Shown one piece after another: positions 44,738 through 52,582 of a stretch of DNA of 64,000 nucleotides. The DNA comes from Niastella vici. GTDB taxonomy: Bacteria > Bacteroidota > Bacteroidia > Chitinophagales > Chitinophagaceae. The notes under the pieces are model-generated. The model had not been told where the DNA came from and ran no database searches. It saw only the letters and a list, made by a program, of their open reading frames with translations. The stretch covers positions 62,001 to 126,000 of the forward strand of contig NZ_LVYD01000124.1 of NCBI RefSeq assembly GCF_002077945.1, in the 5' to 3' direction. The first letter of the stretch is position 1; every line of letters starts with the position of its first letter. Made by a program: the position numbers and the translations under genes.

Positions 44738-46054
44738 TTAAAATATTTCGCCCAGGTTTACAAAGAATCCGCGGGAGCCGTTCTGGCCAAATCCATAATC
44801 AATGCACAAATTGGCGCCGGAATGTTTATTGAGCTTTATGCGCAGGCCCAGCCCATAACCGGGAAAGTAAGTACTGAAGGCATCAGATATTTCGTTTGAA
44901 AAATGCTGCAGGTTTACAAATGCCACCCCGCCTATTAAACCATTGCGCGTAATACCAAAGCGATATTCACTTTCAAAATACTGCATATTGTTTCCCCTGT
45001 ACCGGCCCTGAATATATCCACGGCCCGAATTGTAATTATCGTCCCAACCGGTGCTGGGCAATAATAAATATGGCGGTGAACCGTCGAGGGTTAGCCAATC
45101 CATGAGCCAGAAGGAAAGCACATTGTGCGACTGCCTGGGGAAATGCAAATAAGTACGGCTATCGATCAACAGCGATTGCCAGTTGCTGTAGCTACCCAGT
45201 CCTTTCAGGTTGTTGCGGTATACAATATTGAAATAGATGCCCTGCTGCGGATTGATCTGGTTCAGTCGTGAATCGTATAAAAAACGCAAGGCAAATCCCG
45301 ATGCTGTTTCTTTCCTGTGAAGGGTTTGTTTCAATTGCTCTTTAAGGTCATCTGACAGGGAATCGGTGGCTCTTATATGCCAGATCTTATCGAAGTAGTA
45401 ACCAAGCCCCACATAAAAATCACCCCCCAGCGCTCTCATGACCGTTTGATGCACCTTGATACCTGAAAAATCAATAGTATAGCCCTGGTTGGGATCTGAA
45501 TCGCCGCCAAGACCATAAATAACAGATGGATATTTAATAAACCTGAAGTCGGTAATGATATTGTACCGGTTGCCCTTTGTCCACAAATTGATTTGAAAGG
45601 GGATCATGATCTGCCGGTATTGCGAGTAGGTAACATTGGTGCTAATGCTCGAAATTTTGGCATCACCTGCAATATCATTGTACCAGGCCATATTGCCGCT
45701 AACAAGACCGGCAAAACCTGTTTGAAGGGTATACCCAACTGCGGGCACGAGTGAAAAATGTTTTTTGGTATCCTTTACTTCTGTAGAATCGGCGGGCAAT
45801 GGTTTGTGCGGGTAAAAAAGATGGAGCAACACATCGCCCATATCTTTTTCTTTGGTTTTTGCGGGGCTGCTGGTGTCCACAGCGTTTTGAGAGACCGGCC
45901 TTTGAGGAAGCGGGGTTTGCCCATTATTCTTCAAACCCAACAGCATCACAGGCATTAATAAAAATAGCGTTCTTATCAAAAGTCGGTATTTAGGGAAATA
46001 AAGCACTAATCTGCTACAATTATAACAAAAGCTGTAATATGAAAAAATATTCAT
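44738..46054 (-). CDS. BamA/TamA-family outer-membrane barrel protein
   Basis: The 438-residue protein has an N-terminal hydrophobic export segment (R-T-L-F-L-L-M-P-V-M-L-L-G, about 28-41) and no POTRA repeats. The 16-strand-like barrel has the family feature L-R-F-L-Y-D-S-R-L-N-Q-I-N-P-Q-Q-G-I-Y and ends G-F-F-V-N-L-G-E-I-F with a terminal aromatic. The true start may be slightly downstream of 46054. POTRA-less surface-antigen proteins of this kind are common in Bacteroidota; the cargo is unknown. Confidence 0.82.
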   Translation of the reverse strand: MNIFSYYSFCYNCSRLVLYFPKYRLLIRTLFLLMPVMLLGLKNNGQTPLPQRPVSQNAVDTSSPAKTKEKDMGDVLLHLFYPHKPLPADSTEVKDTKKHFSLVPAVGYTLQTGFAGLVSGNMAWYNDIAGDAKISSISTNVTYSQYRQIMIPFQINLWTKGNRYNIITDFRFIKYPSVIYGLGGDSDPNQGYTIDFSGIKVHQTVMRALGGDFYVGLGYYFDKIWHIRATDSLSDDLKEQLKQTLHRKETASGFALRFLYDSRLNQINPQQGIYFNIVYRNNLKGLGSYSNWQSLLIDSRTYLHFPRQSHNVLSFWLMDWLTLDGSPPYLLLPSTGWDDNYNSGRGYIQGRYRGNNMQYFESEYRFGITRNGLIGGVAFVNLQHFSNEISDAFSTYFPGYGLGLRIKLNKHSGANLCIDYGFGQNGSRGFFVNLGEIF

Positions 46055-46189
46055 GGTAAATTAACTGGGGCTTAACCAATTGCCCCATTACAGACCTGTT
46101 CACCAGCAACCGGGTTTAATGGCCATTTACTATTTATTTTTAGTATTCTTGCATCCCTAAATAAAAGTTAAACCGACGTTTAAAGCCAT

Positions 46190-47203
46190 ATGAACAGGTT
46201 AACAGGAATCTTATTGGGCACCATTATGCTATCAATTGCCAGCACCGCTACTACCCTGGCGCAAAATAAAGTCCCCGCGCCTAAACCCGCTTTTGCTGAT
46301 CCTGTGTATGATGGCGCTGCCGACCCGGTTATTATCTGGAACAAAAAAAAGAAAGCCTGGTGGATGTTTTATACCAATCGCCGTGCCAATACCAACGATT
46401 CATCGGGTGTTCGCTGGGTGCATGGCACCCGTATTGGCATTGCCACTTCAACAGATGGCAGCACCTGGCAGTATATGGATACGGCAAATATCAATTACCG
46501 CCCCAATGAAGGCTATACCTTCTGGGCGCCGGATGTTATAGAAAACAAGGGCCTTTATCACATGTACCTTACATATGTGCCGGGTATCTTCGATGACTGG
46601 AACCATACCCGCAATATTGTTCATTTAACCAGTACCGATCTGCAGAACTGGAAATATGAAAGCACCCTCAAACTGGCCAACGACCATGTCATCGATGCTT
46701 CTGTATACAGGTTACCCGATGGCAGCTGGCGCCTTTGGTATAACAATGAAAAAGATGGAAAGAGTATTTATTATGCCGACAGCAAAGACCTGTTTCACTG
46801 GGAAGATAAAGGCAAGGCCATTGCTGCCAGAGGCGAAGGACCAAAAGTATTTCGCTGGAAGAACAGCTACTGGATGATCATTGATATCTGGAAAGGGATG
46901 GACATTTACCAGTCTGACGATCTGCTTACCTGGAAACGCAATGCAAATATCCTGGAAGCGCCGGGCAGGGGTAACGACGATGGAGCTATCGGCGGCCACA
47001 GCGATGTAGTGGTAAATGACGGCAAAGCATTTGTCTTCTATTTTACCCATCCGGGCAGAGCGAAAGCAAACCGGGCGCCCGATCAATCCCTGGCGGCCAG
47101 AAGAAGCGTGATCCAGGTTGCGGAACTACAGCTGGAGAATGGCATTATTACCTGCGACCGCGACCGGCCAACCTATATTCAACTGAAAGCAGTCAAAAAA
47201 TAA
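46190..47203 (+). CDS. GH43-like five-bladed propeller glycosidase, exported
   Basis: The 337-residue protein has a signal peptide (T-T-L-A-Q, about 25) and the repeated W-x-M-F-Y-T / L-W-Y-N blades of the GH43/GH117-type propeller fold. Candidate catalytic residues are Asp in A-A-D-P-V-I-I-W (general base), Asp in H-V-I-D-A-S-V-Y and Glu in A-R-G-E-G-P-K-V-F (acid). Substrates of this clan include arabinoxylan and agar- or galactan-derived sugars, so the exact activity stays open. It is a lone gene with a strong terminator. Confidence 0.77.
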   Translation: MNRLTGILLGTIMLSIASTATTLAQNKVPAPKPAFADPVYDGAADPVIIWNKKKKAWWMFYTNRRANTNDSSGVRWVHGTRIGIATSTDGSTWQYMDTANINYRPNEGYTFWAPDVIENKGLYHMYLTYVPGIFDDWNHTRNIVHLTSTDLQNWKYESTLKLANDHVIDASVYRLPDGSWRLWYNNEKDGKSIYYADSKDLFHWEDKGKAIAARGEGPKVFRWKNSYWMIIDIWKGMDIYQSDDLLTWKRNANILEAPGRGNDDGAIGGHSDVVVNDGKAFVFYFTHPGRAKANRAPDQSLAARRSVIQVAELQLENGIITCDRDRPTYIQLKAVKK

Positions 47204-47218
47204 ATGGGGTAAACATAT

Positions 47219-47260
47219 ACACAGCAAAGCCTTCCGATGCAACGGGAGGCTTTGCTGTGT
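47219..47260. terminator. Bidirectional terminator hairpin
   Basis: ACACAGCAAAGCCT pairs with AGGCTTTGCTGTGT (14 bp), with an imperfect CCGATGCAACGG top. It lies between the convergent GH43-like and SDR genes (stops 47203 and 47274). Confidence 0.82.
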
Positions 47261-47273
47261 TATAGCATTGTTT

Positions 47274-48164
47274 TTACCGGTTGAAATACCGTTCGTGATC
47301 AATATCGGCTAACAAGCCAATTTGAGTGGGACGCCAGCCAAGTATTTCCTGTGTTAGCGCAGCTGATGCCGGCGTGTTGAAAGAAACGGGATGCGCAAAC
47401 CAGCCAAAATGATCGGCTGCTTCCTGTTTCGATTTAGAAACAACAGGCACATTAAGCCGCCGGCCGATCACTGCTGCAATTTCCCGGAAAGGCACGCCTT
47501 CTTCGGCCACTGCATGAAAGCGGGCCACCGTTCCCCCTTTCTCCAACGCCAGCCTGAACAACCGGGCAGCATCGAGGCGGTGCACAGCAGGCCAGCGATT
47601 GAGCCCATCACCCACATACGCCGAAACGCCTTTTTGCTTTGCAAAATCAATAAGTGCCGGAACAAAACCATGATCGCCATCGCCATGTACCGATGGCGGC
47701 AAACGCACCAGCGACACGCGCACGCCATTGGCCTTTGCCGCAACAGCGGCTTCTTCTGTAGCTGTGCGGGGAAAGTCGGTAGTAGCAGGTACATCTTCTT
47801 CTGTTGCCAGGCGACCAAGACCCAGGATGCCGATACCGGAAGTAATGATCAAAGGCCGGGTGGAACCGGCGAGCGCCTCAGCGAACGCCCCAATAACGCG
47901 CCTGTCTATTTCACAGCTTTCCTTAAAATTCGACCAGTCATGAATAAAGCCGGTGTGAATAACGCCATCAGCCGCGGCCGCACCACGTTTAAGGCTGTTG
48001 AGGTCTTCAAGATGGCCGCGATGCACTTCGGCACCTGCGGCGGCCAGGGAACTGGCTGCGGAATCGTTGCGGGCCAGTCCTGTAACCTGGTGGCCGGCAG
48101 CGATCAATTCCTGTACAACGGCTGAACCCACAAAACCTGTAGCGCCGGTAACAAATACTCGCAT
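47274..48164 (-). CDS. SDR-family NAD(P)-dependent epimerase/reductase
   Basis: The 296-residue protein has the extended/atypical SDR nucleotide site G7-A-T-G-F-V-G13, the strand V-T-G-L-A-R-N, and A-D-G-V-I-H-T-G-F near residue 68. The usual Tyr-x-x-x-Lys is not obvious, as in atypical SDRs. It probably acts on a small metabolite with NADP(H). It is divergently transcribed from a Crp/Fnr-type regulator, which is a natural candidate for its control. Confidence 0.85.
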   Translation of the reverse strand: MRVFVTGATGFVGSAVVQELIAAGHQVTGLARNDSAASSLAAAGAEVHRGHLEDLNSLKRGAAAADGVIHTGFIHDWSNFKESCEIDRRVIGAFAEALAGSTRPLIITSGIGILGLGRLATEEDVPATTDFPRTATEEAAVAAKANGVRVSLVRLPPSVHGDGDHGFVPALIDFAKQKGVSAYVGDGLNRWPAVHRLDAARLFRLALEKGGTVARFHAVAEEGVPFREIAAVIGRRLNVPVVSKSKQEAADHFGWFAHPVSFNTPASAALTQEILGWRPTQIGLLADIDHERYFNR

Positions 48165-48270
48165 ATGTTGTTTTTATTTTATTGAATAATTAATTTACTC
48201 CACAAATTTGCGCCGGAATGCTGCCCCGGCCCAAGGGCATTTGACACAATTATTTGAGGTCATTTGACCT

Positions 48271-48278
48271 TAACTTTG
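48271..48278 (+). promoter_or_regulatory. -7 element of Crp-type gene, with three ATTTGA copies upstream
   Basis: TAACTTTG matches TAnnTTTG, 31 bp before the start at 48309. Three ATTTGA copies (48239, 48252, 48262) lie just upstream in the shared divergent region and could bind the regulator. Confidence 0.45.
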
Positions 48279-48308
48279 CGAGCAGGCAGCTGAAAAGAAG
48301 TAAACACT

Positions 48309-48902
48309 ATGTTTGAAATTTTTGAAGCTTATATTACGTCAATAGCGCATTTTACCCGGGATGAACTGGCCCTTATGCGCTCGCTGGCCACCGAAAAGAA
48401 GTTGCGCCGGAAACAATTCCTGTTGCAGGAAGGTGATGTATGCCGGTACAAAACATTTATTTCTAAAGGCTTATTAAGGACCTACCTGCTGAAGGAGGAT
48501 GGAACGGAATATATTATGCGGTTTGCCTGCGAAAACGCCTGGTGTATTGACCATGAAAGCTATAATAACCAAACGCCTTCCAGGTATAATATCGATGCCC
48601 TGGAAGATACAGAACTGGTATTATGGAAAAAGGAAAATTTTGACCGGTTACTGGAAACTATTCCCACCTTCAAAATGCTTTCAGATAAAATAAAGGAGAT
48701 CAGTCATGACGCCAACCACGAAAGGATACTCATGAATATCAGTTTTACTTCCGAAGAAAAATACCAGCATTTTATAGAATCTTTTCCCAATGTGTTCCCG
48801 CGGGTGCCGCTGCACATGGTAGCATCGTATTTAGGCGTATCGCGCGAAACGCTGAGCCGCATACGGCATGCGCAGCTGAAGCAACAGAAAGATGATAATT
48901 AA
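48309..48902 (+). CDS. Crp/Fnr-family transcriptional regulator
   Basis: The 197-residue protein has a cyclic-nucleotide-binding-like beta-roll (R-K-Q-F-L-L-Q-E-G-D-V, then F-I-S-K-G-L-L-R-T-Y) and a C-terminal winged HTH (V-A-S-Y-L-G-V-S-R-E-T-L-S-R-I-R, about 168-185). The roll lacks the Crp R-T/S-A-x-V cAMP signature, so a different ligand or none is likely, and there are no Fnr cysteines. It is divergent from the SDR gene. Confidence 0.9.
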   Translation: MFEIFEAYITSIAHFTRDELALMRSLATEKKLRRKQFLLQEGDVCRYKTFISKGLLRTYLLKEDGTEYIMRFACENAWCIDHESYNNQTPSRYNIDALEDTELVLWKKENFDRLLETIPTFKMLSDKIKEISHDANHERILMNISFTSEEKYQHFIESFPNVFPRVPLHMVASYLGVSRETLSRIRHAQLKQQKDDN

Positions 48903-48922
48903 TGGCAGCTCTTTCGGTTAAA

Positions 48923-49675
48923 TTATTTTTTTGATCGTTTTGCCGACCACTCAATGGCCTGTTGTATCAGTTTGCGATAATTTGGGTTGGAATAACCGGA
49001 TGGGCCGTGGCCCAATTGTATATAGATGACATTCGAATTCCCATAATGATTGATCCATGCCAGGTAGCGCATACTTTTAGGATGCGTGGTACTGAGCAAA
49101 GGCTTTACCTGCGGCAGGATCTCCACACCACCATACACCTCATCAATAATTTCAAAATCGCTGATGCCCTTTGTAACGGGATGCTTTTTATCTTCCACTT
49201 TTACGGGAATGGTTACATCATGCTCATAACTGGTATTTAACGTATCGCCGTTCACTACTACGGGATGTGTGTGGTATTGTCCGCCAACTATCTTTATAAA
49301 TTCAGGCCAGTTTTGATACGACACCAACGAATGATGAAGAAAGATCATGGAAACGCCTTTATTCAGGAGGTTTATATATGCCTGCTGCTGCGCCGGTGAA
49401 ATGGAATCGGCCATATCATAAAACACCAGCACATCATACTGGTTCACTTCGGGAGAAGCGATGAACGCATTGGCCTGCGGTTGAACCAGCGTATCGTAGG
49501 TAATAGAGCTAATGGAACTAAAAACTTCATAAAAAGGCTCGTGTTTGAACCCATGTCCGCCAGTAATGAGCAATACCCGGATCTTTTTCTCCTGTGCAAA
49601 AGAATACTGCGAGCATAATGCCAGTATAACGGGTACCAGGAAGGCCGTCACCAGCCAGGAAGGGATCTTTTTCAT
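48923..49675 (-). CDS. ThuA-domain exported protein
   Basis: The 250-residue protein has a signal peptide (Y-S-F-A-Q, about 28) and a class I glutamine-amidotransferase-like ThuA fold: L-L-I-T-G-G-H-G-F-K-H, V-L-V-F-Y-D-M-A-D, M-I-F-L-H-H-S-L, G-G-Q-Y-H-T-H-P and Y-I-Q-L-G-H-G-P. ThuA-type domains are linked to trehalose or other sugar metabolism and lack an established mechanism. It is convergent with the Crp-type gene (20 bp between stops). Confidence 0.87.
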   Translation of the reverse strand: MKKIPSWLVTAFLVPVILALCSQYSFAQEKKIRVLLITGGHGFKHEPFYEVFSSISSITYDTLVQPQANAFIASPEVNQYDVLVFYDMADSISPAQQQAYINLLNKGVSMIFLHHSLVSYQNWPEFIKIVGGQYHTHPVVVNGDTLNTSYEHDVTIPVKVEDKKHPVTKGISDFEIIDEVYGGVEILPQVKPLLSTTHPKSMRYLAWINHYGNSNVIYIQLGHGPSGYSNPNYRKLIQQAIEWSAKRSKK

Positions 49676-49893
49676 ATTGTTAAATTACAGGTTCAATTTA
49701 ACAGGTTTCTCCCAGGCTGCGTAAGCAATTCAGTAACCTATTTTACCCAATAAGCCTTTTGATGTTTTTTTAAAAATTTTTTCCGGAATTTCCAACCTTC
49801 GGCAGCCACCATGTAGTTTATAGTATCGTAGAAGCCGTAACAGCGGGGTGATAATTTCACCCGGGACAACAAATTAAGGCTCATTTTAAATGG

Positions 49894-49939
49894 TACATTT
49901 GCACAGGACCGCTATCAGCAACCAATGAAAACGGTCCTG
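49894..49939 (+). promoter_or_regulatory. Promoter and leader hairpin of third ECF sigma gene
   Basis: TACATTTG (49894-49901) matches TAnnTTTG. Just downstream CAGGACCG (49904-49911) and CGGTCCTG (49932-49939) are perfect inverted copies. A 6-codon ATG frame (49925-49945) lies in the leader before the TTG start at 49959. Confidence 0.4.
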
Positions 49940-49958
49940 GCTTAAAAACCCGTGAAAT

Positions 49959-50492
49959 TTGGATAAGTTAATAGATGGCTGCAGAAAAAACGATCCTCAA
50001 AGCCAGGAAAAATTGTATAAACAGTTTTACCCGGCCCTGTTTGCATTGTGCAAATGTTTTTTCACCGACAACCACGATATTATTACCGCAGTAAACAATG
50101 GCATGCTAAAGGTTTTTAAGAATATTCATCAGTACGACCCCGCCAAAGGCGAATTGTTCAACTGGGTGTATACCACCGTGCGAAACGCCGCCCTCACGCT
50201 GATCAGGGATAAAAAGACCAAACTCACCTTCGAGCTCACCGAAAACGACGGGAACGCTGTAATCAATAATCCCTTTAAACAACTGGAATGGAAAGACATA
50301 TACTATTATCTCGATCAGCTACCTACTAATACCCGGTATGTTTGCAGCCTGTATTACCTGGAGGGATTTTCCATAAAAGAAATTATCGGCCTGATCGATA
50401 TGAAGGAAGGCACTGTAAAATGGCACCTGAATGAATGCCGCACCCGGCTGAAAGTAATATTTGAACAAAATAACTCGAAGCAAATTGGATAA
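49959..50492 (+). CDS. ECF RNA polymerase sigma factor (TTG start)
   Basis: The 177-residue sigma factor begins L-I-D-G-C-R-K-N-D-P-Q-S-Q-E-K-L-Y-K-Q-F-Y and has region 4 with Q-L-P-T-N-T-R-Y-V-C-S-L-Y-Y-L-E-G-F-S-I-K-E-I. A stop is 6 bp upstream and the next ATG (50101) would delete region 2, so TTG at 49959 is required. It belongs to a sigma subgroup different from the other two in the window, whose partners are short anti-sigma proteins and not FecR. It overlaps the next gene by 8 bp. Confidence 0.88.
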   Translation: MDKLIDGCRKNDPQSQEKLYKQFYPALFALCKCFFTDNHDIITAVNNGMLKVFKNIHQYDPAKGELFNWVYTTVRNAALTLIRDKKTKLTFELTENDGNAVINNPFKQLEWKDIYYYLDQLPTNTRYVCSLYYLEGFSIKEIIGLIDMKEGTVKWHLNECRTRLKVIFEQNNSKQIG

Positions 50493-51057
50493 GAAAAATT
50501 TACCTGATAACGCGAGCGGGCAAAAGTATCCGGAACCCGATGTACCGGTTGAGGACGCCTGGGACAACATGAAGCAACTGTTGCAACTGGCGCCTGCCGC
50601 TGCCGCATCCCCGTCGGGGTTCTCATTTGGCAAAGGCATAGGCCGGTGGCTGGCTGGTACAGGTGTAGTGATCATTGCCGCAGTGATCACTTATGTTGTC
50701 GCTATTAAGAAAGAAAAACCGGCCCCAACGCAAACACAATATACCAGCGACGCCAAACCCGGGGCCGATACAATAAAGGATACTACTATTGCTTACCCGG
50801 CTACCCAGCGCAGTAAAACGGTAAGCCATGAATTCAGCAATACACCATTTAAAGAAGTAGCCCTATTTCTTGAAAAAGCTTACGGAATCACAATCGTCGT
50901 GAAAAACGATGCTATCAATAATTGTATGGTCACCACCCGGTTCGATAATAAATCACTGGAAGAAATACTCGATATTCTGGGGTATACCCTCGCTTTTAAA
51001 TATAAAATTGATGAAAAGAAAAACCAGGTTATAATATCAGGAGATGGATGTAATTAA
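50485..51057 (+). CDS. Membrane anti-sigma protein with DUF4974/STN-like C-domain
   Basis: The TTG at 50485 starts T-T-G-G-A-T-A-A-G like the sigma gene and overlaps its stop by 8 bp; TTG at 50461 is the alternative. The 190-residue protein has a short cytoplasmic part (W-D-N-M-K-Q-L-L-Q-L) and one membrane helix (L-A-G-T-G-V-V-I-I-A-A-V-I-T-Y-V-V, about 56-72). The periplasmic domain F-S-N-T-P-F-K-E-V-A-L-F-L-E-K-A-Y-G resembles DUF4974. The FecR core is absent. It overlaps the next gene by 14 bp. Confidence 0.75.
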   Translation: MDKKNLPDNASGQKYPEPDVPVEDAWDNMKQLLQLAPAAAASPSGFSFGKGIGRWLAGTGVVIIAAVITYVVAIKKEKPAPTQTQYTSDAKPGADTIKDTTIAYPATQRSKTVSHEFSNTPFKEVALFLEKAYGITIVVKNDAINNCMVTTRFDNKSLEEILDILGYTLAFKYKIDEKKNQVIISGDGCN

Positions 51058-52486
51058 GAAAAGTATTTCCGCGCTGTTCCTTCTTTTTATATTGACAGCT
51101 GGCGGAAATTGTTTTGCACAAAGTAAGCCCAATGCGCCCGGCAATCAGCGGGTGCAATTTTATTTTGATAAACCCATAACACTCGATTCGCTTACCAAAT
51201 TTGTTCATAGCCATAGTAAAATACGTTTCTCCTTTAACTCCTCGAAGGTAAAGGGAACTAAAATTATCAACCTTAAAAAAGGAACGTATACCATAGGATC
51301 GCTGCTGCAGCAGATACATCAGCATACCTCCCTGTATTATTCCATATATAACGGGTACGTTATTTTCCAGGATAATCCGCCGAAGCAAAAAACGGTTTCC
51401 CCCGCGGTTCCTTCCAAAACAAAACCAACACCGCCTGTAAAAAAGGAAATGGTTGCTGCACATCGCAAACCAGTGAGTAAAACAATTACCCGCGAGCCTG
51501 CCGAAAACACCCTTCCCCAACCTGTTATTGTAATAGACAGTACCCTTAAAAAAGATACAACAACTGTACCTGTAAAGCCGGTTAAAGCGGGCCGTCCGGT
51601 AGTAAAAGACACTACTGATGAAAAAGTTATAACCATAGCTATTATTCCGTCTTCAGCAGATCGCCCGCTTGTCATCAGACTTGGCGACACCTCCGTTGTA
51701 AAGAACCAGTCAACAACGCCTAAAAAAAAGCCGGCGCCGGTTTACGCTACGCCGCCTGCGGCTGCAGCCAAAAAGCATGAACGCACCAGGATTGCCCGCG
51801 CCCGGAGCAGCAATTACGGAAATGGTCCGCAAGGCAACTGGCAATGGCAATTTGGCCCGCAGTGGAAGGCAACTATACCCCTGTATGGCACCCAATACTA
51901 TTTTACAGGTACCAATACCCTCAGTCAGCCCTACAACCTGCTTATTCCCGGCATATGGGTAAGTGCAATGGCCCATGACAAACATGAAATAATGTTGCTG
52001 GTAAAACCGGCAGAGTGGTACTTCTACAATAAAGATCCCTTCCGCAAAGACTCTGGTTTTGTTATCAGGAACTTTGATAGCATACCGGTAAAAAGCAACA
52101 CCAGGCTCATAAAGACAGGAGGTTGGTATGGCAGCCTGCAATACAATTATCACATAAATGAAAAATGGATAGTGGGCGCAGGTATAGGTTTCCACCTGCG
52201 CAGCGGCGGGCTGGCTTACCAGCAATCGTACAAGCGATTTTCTGACACCCTGGTAACCGATTCTTTATACAATATTAACAACAGTAAAGATTCCATTAAA
52301 TACCTGTCTTCCTCATTTATATCGGGAAAAATAGAACTGGCATATCGCTTTGGGGCATTAGACGCAGGCGTAGCCCTGTTAATGCCGCTCACCAATCCCT
52401 TTACCGATAAAAGTTTGAATAAAAGCCGTCCGCTGAATGCACAGCTTTTTATACGCTGGCGCATAAACCGGCGCGATGAAGAATGA
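51044..52486 (+). CDS. STN-like domain protein with C-terminal outer-membrane barrel
   Basis: The 480-residue protein has a signal peptide (N-C-F-A-Q, about 26). An STN/secretin-like domain (about 36-108: I-T-L-D-S-L-T-K-F-V-H-S-H-S, then Y-N-G-Y-V-I-F-Q-D) is followed by a Pro/Lys/Thr-rich linker (about 110-260) and an aromatic-rich region to residue 480 that looks like a small beta-barrel (Y-F-T-G-T-N, W-Y-G-S-L-Q-Y-N-Y-H-I-N, A-Q-L-F-I-R-W-R). It has no TonB box or plug. The overlap with the anti-sigma gene suggests a dedicated surface sensor. No named family is recognised. Confidence 0.65.
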   Translation: MDVIKKSISALFLLFILTAGGNCFAQSKPNAPGNQRVQFYFDKPITLDSLTKFVHSHSKIRFSFNSSKVKGTKIINLKKGTYTIGSLLQQIHQHTSLYYSIYNGYVIFQDNPPKQKTVSPAVPSKTKPTPPVKKEMVAAHRKPVSKTITREPAENTLPQPVIVIDSTLKKDTTTVPVKPVKAGRPVVKDTTDEKVITIAIIPSSADRPLVIRLGDTSVVKNQSTTPKKKPAPVYATPPAAAAKKHERTRIARARSSNYGNGPQGNWQWQFGPQWKATIPLYGTQYYFTGTNTLSQPYNLLIPGIWVSAMAHDKHEIMLLVKPAEWYFYNKDPFRKDSGFVIRNFDSIPVKSNTRLIKTGGWYGSLQYNYHINEKWIVGAGIGFHLRSGGLAYQQSYKRFSDTLVTDSLYNINNSKDSIKYLSSSFISGKIELAYRFGALDAGVALLMPLTNPFTDKSLNKSRPLNAQLFIRWRINRRDEE

Positions 52487-52582
52487 CCATGGTCAGCATT
52501 TCACTAAGCTATTTTAACAAGTTGTTGTTTTGGCATTTTTTAATCAGCAGAAATAATAACTTGTAAGTGAAATCTACTTATT

